A DNA stretch of 64,000 nucleotides from Burkholderia pyrrocinia (GTDB lineage Bacteria; Pseudomonadota; Gammaproteobacteria; Burkholderiales; Burkholderiaceae), in assembly GCF_022809715.1 (NCBI RefSeq), contig NZ_CP094459.1, forward strand, positions 868,001-932,000, given 5' to 3'. A program made the translations under genes and the position numbers. Shown piece by piece: positions 29,201 to 37,145 of this stretch. How positions within the stretch are numbered: position 1 is the stretch's first letter; each line of letters opens with the position of its first letter. Below the pieces are notes generated by a model. It was given only the letters and a program-made list of their open reading frames with translations, searched no databases and was not told the DNA's origin.

Positions 29201-29873
29201 GAGAAGCACGTCTCGAAGATCGGATACATGAACAACAGCACCGGATACCAAGCGGACACTTCGCGATTGCGCATCACGAGCATGATCGCGAGTTCCGCGA
29301 GCATGAACCCGATGAAATACGCGCCGCCGTCGCCGAGGAAGATCAGCCCGGCGGGGAAATTCCACAGGAAGAAGCCGAGCACGGCGCCCATCATGATGAT
29401 CGACGCGGACATCACGACCGGGTCGTTGACATGGAACGCGACATACGCGAGCGACGCGAACATCATGAAGCTGACCATCGACGCGAGTCCGTTGAAGCCG
29501 TCGATGATGTTGATCGCGTTGGCGAGCGCCGCGACCGCGAGCACCGTGACGAACGCCGAGATGGCCACGTAGCCGAGCAGGAAATCGAGCGGCGGCACGC
29601 TGATGCGCTTGACCGCGATACCCATCACCCCGAACGCGAGCGCGGCCGCGCCCATCGTGCACAGCAGCCGCGCACGCGGCGACACGCGCTTGGTCAGGTC
29701 CTCGACGAGCCCTGACAGGAACGCCGGCATTCCGCATGCGGCGATCCCGAGAATGCTGCCGGCGATCGTCGGATAGCGCCGCGACAGGATCAGCGCGGCA
29801 ATGACGACCCCGGCGAGGATCCCGATGCCCCCAACGCGCGGCACGGGCCGCACGTGGAATTTCTGCACGCCGG
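26298..29873. repeat. Tandem duplication, unit 2 (protease plus intact transferase)
   Basis: Partner of the block at 23300-26272, in the same orientation, 25 bp after it. It keeps the intact form of both genes: the S53-lectin protease and the convergent WecA-like transferase, most of which lies inside the unit. The 5' end of the transferase (29874-29976) lies outside the matched part. Confidence 0.75.
26408..28777 (+). CDS. S53 (sedolisin) protease lipoprotein with tandem B-lectin repeats, copy 2
   Basis: 789 residues, a close paralogue of the gene at 23442. It has a lipobox LAGC (Cys22), a pro-kumamolisin region, catalytic Glu and Asp in NVEWSLDSQ, the Asp of SSGDSG, and Ser in GGTSLSAP. 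The C terminus carries six lectin motifs (QYDGNLVLY, QADGNFVVY, QDDGNMVIY, QGDGNLVLL, QPDGNLVVY, QDDGNVVIY), again with Leu in the fourth. The frame is open upstream to 26015, but that part only crosses the pseudogene; ATG 26408 matches the start of copy 1. No Shine-Dalgarno sequence is visible before it, unlike copy 1. All key residues are kept, so both copies are probably functional enzymes. Confidence 0.9.
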   Translation: MKAEHIARGMGAALMVLALAGCGGGDDASPAVATAQAGKLSALRVTGNAVSAAPMSATAPVHVALVLKLNDEAGLNRFLQQARTPGSASFGAVLTSAQIAAQYAPTAGQVATVKAYLGSKGFTNIKVADNNMIVEADAPAGVISGVFQTSLVPVAMADGTSTHINTAPETMPDAISGVVQGVLGLDTATRLRPNFVRASNAGVAPTANASPTTSAVTVGHNPTDFPGIYSVGSTPTAANTTVGIIAEGDVTQPVIDLATFVSNNHLPAVPVSVIRVGLPSADTSANVEWSLDSQTIVGMSGGVKQLNFYVASSLAWSDMALAINRAVIDNTARVINMSIGGCENWAPTAAIDTLFQLAVAQGQTFAVSSGDSGSVAYGCTGTSVQYPATSPYVVAVGGTTLYTNGNGSYAGETAWDSSGGGISGIEPIPSWQSNVPALKGRAFRGMPDLAFDADPNSGEAVIVGGQLEIVGGTSLSAPLFAATWARMLSGACATNLGFAAPTLYSTKTTTPSSFRDITNGSNGAYSAGSGWDFVTGWGTPNVSVLYSAICVPTAPIYGGVINEGTMLKPGQVVYSASKSHELVMQYDGNLVLYNTTNGAAVWSSRTYGNAGAYAVFQADGNFVVYGASGNALWYSATGGASYGQSLAVQDDGNMVIYRSSVPVFATSTAASGYTNSTSGPAVWKGGIALSSGQGFISGNGANVLVMQGDGNLVLLRQGVAQWSSGTYNHPGAFAVMQPDGNLVVYSSTGTPLWYSGTSGYPGGATYVQDDGNVVIYTQLPRWSTNTAGA

Positions 29874-29976
29874 CCAGGTCGCTGTCGACCGAGAATTTCT
29901 CGTGAAGGTGCGCGTAGCGCACGATGAACAGCGTGACGAGCAGGGAGACGATGAAGCCGGACGCGAAGCTGAGCAT
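28870..29976 (-). CDS. WecA/MraY-family undecaprenyl-phosphate sugar-1-phosphate transferase
   Basis: 368 residues with about ten membrane segments. It begins with a signal-anchor-like helix, then KFHVRPVPRVGGIG, the substrate loop of the family; INIIDGFNGLA carries the catalytic Asp motif and IFLGDGGAYFIGF the second loop. It would load a sugar phosphate on undecaprenyl phosphate. It is the second complete initiating transferase here, besides 20194-21210, and is convergent with the protease. Transcription runs away from galE with a 27-bp gap, so it is probably the last gene of the minus-strand galE run. The gene contains the 11-bp direct repeats at 29032 and 29659 that mediated the deletion in its duplicate. 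Confidence 0.9.
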   Translation of the reverse strand: MLSFASGFIVSLLVTLFIVRYAHLHEKFSVDSDLAGVQKFHVRPVPRVGGIGILAGVVIAALILSRRYPTIAGSILGIAACGMPAFLSGLVEDLTKRVSPRARLLCTMGAAALAFGVMGIAVKRISVPPLDFLLGYVAISAFVTVLAVAALANAINIIDGFNGLASMVSFMMFASLAYVAFHVNDPVVMSASIIMMGAVLGFFLWNFPAGLIFLGDGGAYFIGFMLAELAIMLVMRNREVSAWYPVLLFMYPIFETCFSIYRKKFIRGMSPGIPDGVHLHMLVYKRLMRWAVGTKHAHDLTRRNSLTSPYLWLLCLVAVIPATLFWRHTVHLFVFVVLFALTYVWLYLSIVRFRAPRWMVVRKERRGH

Positions 29977-30003
29977 GGGATCGCTCGAAAAATGGACAGC
30001 GGA

Positions 30004-31026
30004 TTATACAAAACCGCGCGGGTTGCCCTCCTGCCATCGCCAGTGGTCGGCACACATTTCCTCGATGCCGAGCGTCGCGCGCCAGCCGATGATGTCGGCC
30101 GCGGCCTGCGGGTTCGCGTAGCACTCGGCGATGTCGCCCGGGCGGCGCGCGACGAGCTCGTACGGCACCGGGCGGCCCGATGCCTTCTCGAACGCGCGCA
30201 CGACTTCGAGCACGCTGTAGCCCTGGCCCGTGCCGAGGTTCACGACGAAGCTCGCGTCGCGCTTCGCCAGTGCGTCGAGCGCGGCGATGTGCCCCTTCGC
30301 GAGATCGACGACGTGGATGTAGTCGCGCACGCCCGTGCCGTCCGGCGTCGGGTAGTCGGAGCCGAACACGCGCAGTTTTTCCAGCTTGCCGACCGCGACC
30401 TGCGCGACATACGGCATCAGGTTGTTCGGGATGCCGGCCGGATCCTCGCCGATCAGCCCGCTCGCATGCGCGCCGACCGGGTTGAAGTAGCGCAGCGTCG
30501 CGATGCGCCACGACGGGTCGGACACCTCGAGATCGCGCAGGATCTGCTCGGCGATCAGCTTCGACTGGCCGTACGGGTTGGTCGCGGACAGCGGGAACGA
30601 TTCGTCGATCGGCGAGCGCTCGGGCACGCCGTATACGGTCGCGGACGAGCTGAACACGAACTGCCTGACGTTGCGCTCGCGCATGACCTTGAGCACGGCG
30701 AGCAGGCCGCCGATGTTGTTCTGGTAGTACTCGAGCGGTTTCGCGACCGATTCGCCGACGGCCTTGAGCGCCGCGAAGTGGATCGTGCCGGTGATCGGGT
30801 GCGCGTCGAACACCTTCGCGAGCGCGGCTTCGTCGCACACGTCGACCTGGTGGAACGCGGGCGTCCTGCCCGTGATCTGCTCGATGCGCCGCACGGATTC
30901 GGCCTTGCTGTTGACGAGGTTGTCGACGATCACGACATCGTAGCCGTTGTCGAGCAGCTCGACGGCCGTGTGCGAGCCGATGTAGCCCGCACCGCCGGTG
31001 ACGAGGATGGTGCCTTTAGCGGTCAT
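30004..31026 (-). CDS. galE: UDP-glucose 4-epimerase
   Basis: 340 residues, the standard GalE length. GGAGYIGSHTAVELL binds NAD, SSSATVYG and YGQSKLIAEQIL give the catalytic Ser and Tyr-x-x-x-Lys, and NLGTGQGYSVLEVV is the GalE-type C-terminal motif. It interconverts UDP-glucose and UDP-galactose, and possibly the N-acetyl forms, giving galactose or GalNAc donors for LPS. It lies in a minus-strand run with two glycosyltransferases and a flippase. Confidence 0.95.
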   Translation of the reverse strand: MTAKGTILVTGGAGYIGSHTAVELLDNGYDVVIVDNLVNSKAESVRRIEQITGRTPAFHQVDVCDEAALAKVFDAHPITGTIHFAALKAVGESVAKPLEYYQNNIGGLLAVLKVMRERNVRQFVFSSSATVYGVPERSPIDESFPLSATNPYGQSKLIAEQILRDLEVSDPSWRIATLRYFNPVGAHASGLIGEDPAGIPNNLMPYVAQVAVGKLEKLRVFGSDYPTPDGTGVRDYIHVVDLAKGHIAALDALAKRDASFVVNLGTGQGYSVLEVVRAFEKASGRPVPYELVARRPGDIAECYANPQAAADIIGWRATLGIEEMCADHWRWQEGNPRGFV

Positions 31027-31040
31027 GCTGATGCGCTCCT

Positions 31041-32177
31041 TCAGAGGGTGATGCCTGTCAACGAATGAATGGTCTGCCGGTAACGTTCGACGACCTGCTG
31101 CTCGTCGAATTCAGCCGCGACCTTCTGCCGGCCGCGCGCGCCCATCGCGTCGCGTCCGGCCGTTCCGAGTTCGATCATGCGGAGCAGTTGCTCGGCGAGG
31201 CTCGCGCTGTCGCGCACGCGGCACAGGAAGCCCGTTTTGCCGTCGGCGACGACGTCGCGGCAGCCCGGCACGTCGGTCGCGACGATCGGGCGGCCCATCG
31301 CCGAGGCTTCCATCAGCGTGCGCGGCACGCCTTCGCGGTACGACGGCAGCACGACGCAGTCGGCGGCCGCAATGTGCGGGCGCACGTCGTGCGCTTCGCC
31401 GAGATACTCGACGATGCCTTCGCCGACCCACGCGTCGACATCCGCGCGGCCGATCGCGCTCGGATTGTCGACGCCGAGCGGCCCGAGCAGCTGGAAGCGC
31501 GCGTTCGGGTAGCGGGCCCGCACGATGCGCGCGGCCTCCACATATTCGCGCACGCCCTTGTCCCACAGCAGCCGGCCGATCAGGATGAAGACGGGCGCGT
31601 CGCCGCCGGGCAGTTGCACGGGCGCGAACTGTTCGAGGTCGACGCCTTCGCCGTGCAGCAGCCGCGCGCGGTCGGGATGCGCGAGCAGCTGCTCGTCGGT
31701 GAACGTTGCGAGATCGTCGCGGTTCAGGAACCAGACTTCACGCGGGAAGCGGAACGCGAAGCGGTACAGGCGTTTCGCGACGCTGGCCGCGCGGCTCTTC
31801 TGGATGAATACATAACCGAGCCCCGTCGTCACCGCGATCGACGGCACGCGCGCGAGCCATGCGGCGACCGAGCCGTAGATGTTCGGCTTGATCGTGTAAT
31901 GGAACACGAGATCGGGCTTCAGCGCACGGTAGTGACGCACCAGCGCGGCGAGCGTGCCGAGATCCTCGCGCGGGCTCGTGCCTTTCGATGCGACCGTGAG
32001 CGCCACGTAGCGGCAGCCCATCTGCTCGAGCAGCGGCACCGTGCGGTCGTGCGGCGCGATCACGATGACCTCGGCGCCGCGCGCGACGAGCGCACGGATC
32101 AAACCGTGGCGGTACGTGTAGATCGCCCAGGCCGTGTTGCAGACGAGCGCGATGCGCAGCGGGGAGGTGGCGGACAT
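31041..32177 (-). CDS. Glycosyltransferase family 4
   Basis: 378 residues of GT-B fold. The start LRIALVCNTAWAIYTYRHGLI and the segment HYTIKPNIYGSVAAWLARVP followed by TGLGYVF are typical of the PglA/WbnK-type subgroup that adds GalNAc or a similar sugar to a lipid-linked first sugar. PSYREGVPRTLMEASAMGRPI is the donor-binding EX7E region. It is 14 bp upstream of galE, which could supply its UDP-GalNAc or UDP-Gal donor. It is cytoplasmic and membrane-associated. The sugar is an inference. Confidence 0.9.
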   Translation of the reverse strand: MSATSPLRIALVCNTAWAIYTYRHGLIRALVARGAEVIVIAPHDRTVPLLEQMGCRYVALTVASKGTSPREDLGTLAALVRHYRALKPDLVFHYTIKPNIYGSVAAWLARVPSIAVTTGLGYVFIQKSRAASVAKRLYRFAFRFPREVWFLNRDDLATFTDEQLLAHPDRARLLHGEGVDLEQFAPVQLPGGDAPVFILIGRLLWDKGVREYVEAARIVRARYPNARFQLLGPLGVDNPSAIGRADVDAWVGEGIVEYLGEAHDVRPHIAAADCVVLPSYREGVPRTLMEASAMGRPIVATDVPGCRDVVADGKTGFLCRVRDSASLAEQLLRMIELGTAGRDAMGARGRQKVAAEFDEQQVVERYRQTIHSLTGITL

Positions 32178-32229
32178 GAAAAAAGAAAAAAATAAAGCGT
32201 CGAAAATGCCGAAGGGGCCGGATCCGCGC

Positions 32230-33054
32230 TCAAGCGGACGGCCGCGCGGCGAACAGCGTCTGCTTGATCCGCTGCAGCGTGCGGTACGGCGTCACGAAAT
32301 GCAGCAGGTTCTTGGCGAGGCCGGCCCAGTCGTACGGGTTCAGCGCGTTGAAGTGGCTCAGCAGCAGCGACAGCGTCGACACCAGCTGGCGCCGGCGTTT
32401 GGTCGCGCTGATCCCGCCCTCGTTGAGTTCGTAATAAAGGCCGAGTTCCGGCAGGTTCGCGCAATCGTAGCGTTGCATTAACCGTAAAAAAAGATCGAGA
32501 TCCTCGGCCGCGCGGTATTTCTCGCGATAGTTGCCGACCTCCAGCACGGCGTCGATGCGCAGCATCACCGACGGATGCACGAGCGGCGAGCGCAGGAAGC
32601 GCGTGCGGCGCAGCGTGCGCGGATCGGCGGGCGGCGTCAGCATGAAGCGCGGCTCGCCGGCGCGCGATACGACCTGCGTCCACATGCCGACGCAGGCCAC
32701 GCGCGAATGGGCGCCGAGATACGCGCGCTCCTTCGCGAGGCGCTGCGGCGCGGCGAGATCGCCGGCGTCGATGCGCGCCGCATAACGAAAGCCGCGTGTC
32801 GCGAGCGCGTCGATGCCGGCCGCCAGCGCGCGCTCGATGCCGCCGTTGCGCGGCATGCGCAGCACCTCGATCGCGAGGCCGGGCAGGTCGGGCGCGACGA
32901 TCGGCGGCGTGCTGCCGTCGTCGACGATCAGCACGTGCACGGGCGCGTCCTCGCGAAACGACGCGAGGGTCCGGACGACGTCGTCGTGCCCGTTGTAGGC
33001 CGGCATCAGCACGGCCACGTCGTCGAGCGGGGGCGGGCAATCGGATGACGTCAT
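32230..33054 (-). CDS. Glycosyltransferase family 2
   Basis: 274 residues from the ATG at 33054, whose ATGA overlaps the stop of the flippase gene; an open frame to 33201 only shadows that gene. VAVLMPAYNGHDDVVRTL and VHVLIVDDGS form the nucleotide-binding start, and YAARIDAGDLAAPQRL has Asp residues in place of the D-x-D metal site. Then comes RAAEDLDLFLRLMQRY with the catalytic-base Asp. Probably transfers one sugar of the unit moved by the flippase. Donor unknown. Confidence 0.88.
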   Translation of the reverse strand: MTSSDCPPPLDDVAVLMPAYNGHDDVVRTLASFREDAPVHVLIVDDGSTPPIVAPDLPGLAIEVLRMPRNGGIERALAAGIDALATRGFRYAARIDAGDLAAPQRLAKERAYLGAHSRVACVGMWTQVVSRAGEPRFMLTPPADPRTLRRTRFLRSPLVHPSVMLRIDAVLEVGNYREKYRAAEDLDLFLRLMQRYDCANLPELGLYYELNEGGISATKRRRQLVSTLSLLLSHFNALNPYDWAGLAKNLLHFVTPYRTLQRIKQTLFAARPSA

Positions 33055-34307
33055 GTTTGCAGCTTGAAACGGATGTAATAAAAATTGACGGCGGCCGCGG
33101 CCAGGTAGCCGGCCGCCAGCCCGACGAGCGCGCCGTACAGGCCGAGCCGCGGGATCGCGAACAGGTTGACGAGCGCGGCGATCGCGAGCGCGAGCAGCCA
33201 TTTCGACAGCAACACGAATTTTGCTTGATATTTGAGAACGATAAGATTGCCTATCGCCTCGATGCCGGCCGGCACGGACAACCAGACGGCCCAGCGGAAG
33301 ATGTCGACCGAGGCCTCGTAGCCGCGGCCGAACACCTTGCCGACGATCAGCGGGGCGGCGGCGTCGAGCACGAGCGCGCCGGCCGTCATCAGGCAGGCCG
33401 TCATCGCGATCAGCCGGACGATGTTGCGGCGCAGCCGCGCGACGTCCTGCACGCGGTAGACGAATGCGGGCGCGATCGTCTGCGCGAGCATCAGCGCGAG
33501 CGTGATCCAGTTCTCGTTGAGCTGCTGCGCGGCCGAGTAGCGGCCGAGATCGGCGAACGACACGTGGCGCTCGAGCATCAGGCGGTCGAGCTTCAGGAAC
33601 AGGTACATGCAGATGAGGCCGAGCCAGAACACGGTGCCGGCCGTCGCAAAGTGCCTGAACAGCGGTTTATCGAACGTCCAGCCGAGCGCGCCGCCGTTAC
33701 GATGCCGGTAGTAGAGCAGCAGCGCGAAGCCGATCGCGGCGGCCTCGAGCGCCCACAGCCACCCGAAGCGCGCGGGGCCGGCGGCCGCACGGACCAGTAG
33801 CCAGACGAGCAGCGCCTTCGCCAGCGCGGTGATCATGCTGGTGACGAGCTGCGGCTTGCTGTAGGTGAGGCTTTGCAGCCACGCGTTGATCACGCCGACG
33901 AACGGCTCGCGGAACACCATCGTGACCGCCAGGCCCGCGAGCATCGCGCCGACCAGCGGATCGAAGGCGCCCGCGGCGATCGCGATCCAGGTCGCGACGA
34001 GCGCGGCGGCCGAGACGGCGATGCGCAGCGCGAATGCGCTGCCGAGCACCGCGCCGAGCTGGGCAGGCGGGCGCTGGACGATGGTCGGAACGAGGATTTC
34101 CGCGCCGCACACCCAGGTGAGCGGCGCCAGTACCAGGAGGAGCGTATTCGCATACTGCCATTTGCCGAACACGTCCGGCCCGAAATAACGGGCCAGAAGA
34201 CCGCTGATCGCGATCGCGACGCCGATCTGCGTCAGCCGTTCGAGCCCCAGCCAGACGAGGTTCGCGACGGCCTTCGCGACATCCGGGTTGCCGAAGCGCT
34301 TCAGCAT
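33051..34307 (-). CDS. wzx: Polysaccharide flippase (Wzx-type, MATE/MOP superfamily)
   Basis: 418 residues with 10-12 hydrophobic segments and no soluble domain. GLERLTQIGVAIAISGLLARYFGPDVFGKWQYA at the N terminus is the usual PST/Wzx opening (quoted in part as a landmark). It would flip an undecaprenyl-linked oligosaccharide to the periplasm. It is the first gene of the minus-strand run to galE and the transferase. The locus also has the ABC exporter Wzm/Wzt, and I see no Wzy polymerase in the window, so which glycan this flippase serves is open. Confidence 0.88.
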   Translation of the reverse strand: MLKRFGNPDVAKAVANLVWLGLERLTQIGVAIAISGLLARYFGPDVFGKWQYANTLLLVLAPLTWVCGAEILVPTIVQRPPAQLGAVLGSAFALRIAVSAAALVATWIAIAAGAFDPLVGAMLAGLAVTMVFREPFVGVINAWLQSLTYSKPQLVTSMITALAKALLVWLLVRAAAGPARFGWLWALEAAAIGFALLLYYRHRNGGALGWTFDKPLFRHFATAGTVFWLGLICMYLFLKLDRLMLERHVSFADLGRYSAAQQLNENWITLALMLAQTIAPAFVYRVQDVARLRRNIVRLIAMTACLMTAGALVLDAAAPLIVGKVFGRGYEASVDIFRWAVWLSVPAGIEAIGNLIVLKYQAKFVLLSKWLLALAIAALVNLFAIPRLGLYGALVGLAAGYLAAAAVNFYYIRFKLQT

Positions 34308-34555
34308 GCGCGGCGGCCGCAGGTACGCGGGGCGGCCGGCAGGGCGCCCGGAGGCTGCGGGTTGGCGGCGGCGGGTCGGCTAGGCATTAAAATGGGCGAC
34401 ATGCGCGTCATCAAAACCCGCGATTATAAGTGGGATCGGGGCCGCTCCAGCCGTTCCGTTCCTTGTTTCGCAGGGGCCTGCCTGTATCATGCGCGGCGCC
34501 GGCGAGACGCGGCCAGACAATTTTCCATGCACGCAACCGAGAGAGAAGAGAATCG

Positions 34556-35950
34556 ATGATCTCCCAATCCATCTTCAAGGCATATGACATTCGTGGCGTG
34601 GTCGGCAAGACGCTCGACGTCGACACGGCGCGCGGGATCGGCCGGGCATTCGGCAGCGAAGTGCGCGCCCAGGGCGGCGACGCGGTCGTCGTCGCGCGCG
34701 ACGGCCGCCTGTCCGGGCCCGAACTCGTCGGCGCACTCGCCGACGGCCTGCGTGCGGCGGGCGTCGACGTCGTCGACGTCGGCATGGTGCCGACGCCGGT
34801 CGGTTATTTCGCGGCGAGCGTGCCGCTTGCGCTGAAGGGCGGCGAGCGCCGCATCGATTCGTGCATCGTCGTCACGGGCAGCCACAACCCGCCCGACTAC
34901 AACGGCTTCAAGATGGTGCTGCGCGGCGCCGCGATCTACGGCGAGCAGATCCAGGCGCTGTACCGCCGCATCGTCGACGAGCGCTTCGAGACGGGCAGCG
35001 GCACCTACGAGCAGGTCGACGTCGCCTATCAGTACATCGCGCGCATCGTCGGCGACGTGAAGCTCGCGCGGCCGATCAAGCTCGTCGTCGACGCCGGCAA
35101 CGGCGTCGCGGGCCCGCTCGCGACGCGCCTGTTCAAGGCGCTCGGCTGCGAACTCGTCGAGCGCTTCACCGACATCGACGGCACGTTCCCGAACCACCAC
35201 CCCGATCCCGCGCACCCGGAAAACCTGCAGGACGTGATCCAGGCGCTGAAGGACACCGATGCCGAGCTCGGCTTCGCGTTCGACGGCGACGGCGACCGCC
35301 TCGGCGTCGTCACGAAGGACGGCCAGATCATCTATCCGGACCGCCAGCTGATGCTGTTCGCGGAAGAAGTGCTGTCGCGCAATCCGGGCGCGCAGATCAT
35401 CTACGACGTGAAGTGCACGCGCAACCTCGCGCAGTGGGTGAAGTCGAAGGGCGGCGAGCCGCTGATGTGGAAGACGGGCCACTCGCTCGTGAAGGCGAAG
35501 CTGCGCGAGACGGGTGCGCCGCTCGCCGGCGAAATGAGCGGCCACGTGTTCTTCAAGGATCGCTGGTACGGCTTCGACGACGGCCTCTACACGGGCGCGC
35601 GCCTGCTCGAGATCCTCACGAAGACGGCCGATCCGAGCGCGCTGCTCAACGGGCTGCCGGACGCGATGAGCACGCCCGAACTGCAGCTGTGGCTCGAAGA
35701 GGGCGAGAACTTCCGCCTGATCGACAAGCTGCAGAAAGAGGCGAAGTTCGACGGCGCCGAGGAAGTCGTGACGATCGACGGCCTGCGTGTCGAGTACCCG
35801 GACGGCTTCGGCCTCGCGCGTTCGTCGAACACGACGCCGGTCGTCGTGATGCGTTTCGAGTCGGAGACGCAGGAAGGGCTCAAGCGCATCCAGGAGGACT
35901 TCCGCCGCGTGCTGACGGCCGCGAAGCCGGACGTCAAGCTGCCGTTCTGA
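34556..35950 (+). CDS. manB: Phosphomannomutase / phosphoglucomutase
   Basis: 464 residues from ATG 34556 with the purine-rich AGAAGAG just before it. SIFKAYDIRGVVGKTLD is the conserved start, TGSHNPPDYNGFKM carries the phosphoserine, FDGDGDRLGV is the metal site, and GEMSGHVFFKD the sugar-binding loop. It isomerises mannose-6-phosphate to mannose-1-phosphate, the substrate of manC, and often glucose phosphates too (AlgC type). It is divergent from the flippase gene and ends at a terminator at 36013. Confidence 0.94.
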   Translation: MISQSIFKAYDIRGVVGKTLDVDTARGIGRAFGSEVRAQGGDAVVVARDGRLSGPELVGALADGLRAAGVDVVDVGMVPTPVGYFAASVPLALKGGERRIDSCIVVTGSHNPPDYNGFKMVLRGAAIYGEQIQALYRRIVDERFETGSGTYEQVDVAYQYIARIVGDVKLARPIKLVVDAGNGVAGPLATRLFKALGCELVERFTDIDGTFPNHHPDPAHPENLQDVIQALKDTDAELGFAFDGDGDRLGVVTKDGQIIYPDRQLMLFAEEVLSRNPGAQIIYDVKCTRNLAQWVKSKGGEPLMWKTGHSLVKAKLRETGAPLAGEMSGHVFFKDRWYGFDDGLYTGARLLEILTKTADPSALLNGLPDAMSTPELQLWLEEGENFRLIDKLQKEAKFDGAEEVVTIDGLRVEYPDGFGLARSSNTTPVVVMRFESETQEGLKRIQEDFRRVLTAAKPDVKLPF

Positions 35951-36012
35951 GCGTCGGCGGCCTGCGGGCCGCCAACGGCGCGGCGGCCGATTTAGCGGTC
36001 GCGCCATCCCCG

Positions 36013-36048
36013 AAAAGCGGCGCACGCGACAGCGTGCGGCCGCTTTTT
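36013..36048 (+). terminator. Rho-independent terminator after phosphomannomutase
   Basis: AAGCGGCGCACGC at 36015-36027 pairs across a GACA loop with 36032-36045, with one bulged G, and TTTTT follows. It lies about 63 bp past the manB stop. Confidence 0.8.
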
Positions 36049-36095
36049 GTCTGTCTGCTCCCCCGGGCGAGATAAAATCGCTCCTTTATGTCTGT

Positions 36096-36120
36096 CGCCG
36101 GCTGTCAGCCGGCGTTTTTT
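36096..36120 (+). terminator. Second terminator-like hairpin, in the waaC leader
   Basis: CGCCGGCT and AGCCGGCG (36096-36103, 36107-36114) form a perfect 8-bp stem with a GTC loop, followed by TTTTTT. It ends only four bases before the waaC GTG at 36125. It could be a back-up terminator for manB or a control element in the waaC leader. Confidence 0.7.
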
Positions 36121-36124
36121 CAGC

Positions 36125-37120
36125 GTGCAAAAGATCCTGATCGTGCGTGTGTCGTCGCTGGGCGACGTCGTGCACAACATGCCGGTGATCGCCGATATCC
36201 GGCGCCGCCACCCCGATGCGCAGATCGACTGGCTCGTCGAGGAAAGCTTCGTCGACCTCGTGCGGCTCGTCGACGGCGTGCGCGAGGTGCTGCCGTTCTC
36301 GCTGCGCCGCTGGCGCAAGAAGCCGTTCTCGGGCGCGACGTGGCGCGAGATCCGCGCATTCCGCCGGCGCCTCGCGGCCGAGCAGTACGACCTCGTGATC
36401 GACTGCCAGGGCCTCATCAAGACGGCCTGGGTCGCGAGCTGGGCGCGCGGCCCGCTCGTCGGGCTCGGCAACCGCACCGACGGCGCCGGCTACGAATGGC
36501 CGGTGCGTTTCTTCTACCGCAAGCGCGTGCCGATCGCGCCGCGCACGCACGTCGTCGAGCGCTCGCGGCAACTCGTCGCGGCCGCGCTGGGCGACCCGGC
36601 GCCGACGCCGGCCGATCCGGTCGACTTCGGCCTCGACACGCGCGCGGCGGCGCTCGCGGTGGCCGCGCTCGGCCTGAACCTGCCGGTGCCGTACGTGGTG
36701 TTCGTCCATGCGACGTCGCGCGCCGACAAGCAGTGGCCGGACGCCGCGTGGATCGAGCTCGGCCAGGCGCTCGTGCGGCGCGGCGCGTCGCTCGTGCTGC
36801 CGTGGGGCAACGACGCGGAGCGCGCGACCAGCGAGCGGCTCGCGAAGGAGTTCGGCGCGGCGGCGATCGTGCCGCCGAAGCTGTCGCTGCCGGCCGTGGT
36901 CGGTCTGATCGACGGCGCGGCCGCGACCGTCGGGGTTGATACAGGTCTGGTTCACATCGCGGCCGCGCTGAAGCGTCCGACGGTCGAACTGTACAATTTC
37001 GCGACGGCCTGGCGGACCGGCGGCTACTGGTCGCCGAACGTCGTCAATCTCGGCACCGCGGGGCAGCCCCCGTCGATCGCACAGGTGAAGTCGGCGCTCG
37101 CGGGCTTCGGTCTCCTGTAA
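36125..37120 (+). CDS. waaC: Lipopolysaccharide heptosyltransferase I
   Basis: 331 residues of the GT9 family. KILIVRVSSLGDVVHNMPVI is the WaaC start and VDTGLVHIAAALKRPTVELY the ADP-heptose binding region; FVHATSRADKQWP is the family middle motif. It adds the first heptose to Kdo2-lipid A in the cytoplasm. GTG 36125 gives the normal N terminus; upstream in-frame codons back to 36047 cross a terminator-like hairpin and are unlikely. No Shine-Dalgarno sequence is visible because the hairpin and its T-run fill the space. It forms an inner-core operon with kdoO and waaA. Confidence 0.93.
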   Translation: MQKILIVRVSSLGDVVHNMPVIADIRRRHPDAQIDWLVEESFVDLVRLVDGVREVLPFSLRRWRKKPFSGATWREIRAFRRRLAAEQYDLVIDCQGLIKTAWVASWARGPLVGLGNRTDGAGYEWPVRFFYRKRVPIAPRTHVVERSRQLVAAALGDPAPTPADPVDFGLDTRAAALAVAALGLNLPVPYVVFVHATSRADKQWPDAAWIELGQALVRRGASLVLPWGNDAERATSERLAKEFGAAAIVPPKLSLPAVVGLIDGAAATVGVDTGLVHIAAALKRPTVELYNFATAWRTGGYWSPNVVNLGTAGQPPSIAQVKSALAGFGLL

Positions 37121-37145
37121 CGCCTGTCAATTACGCGAACCGATC

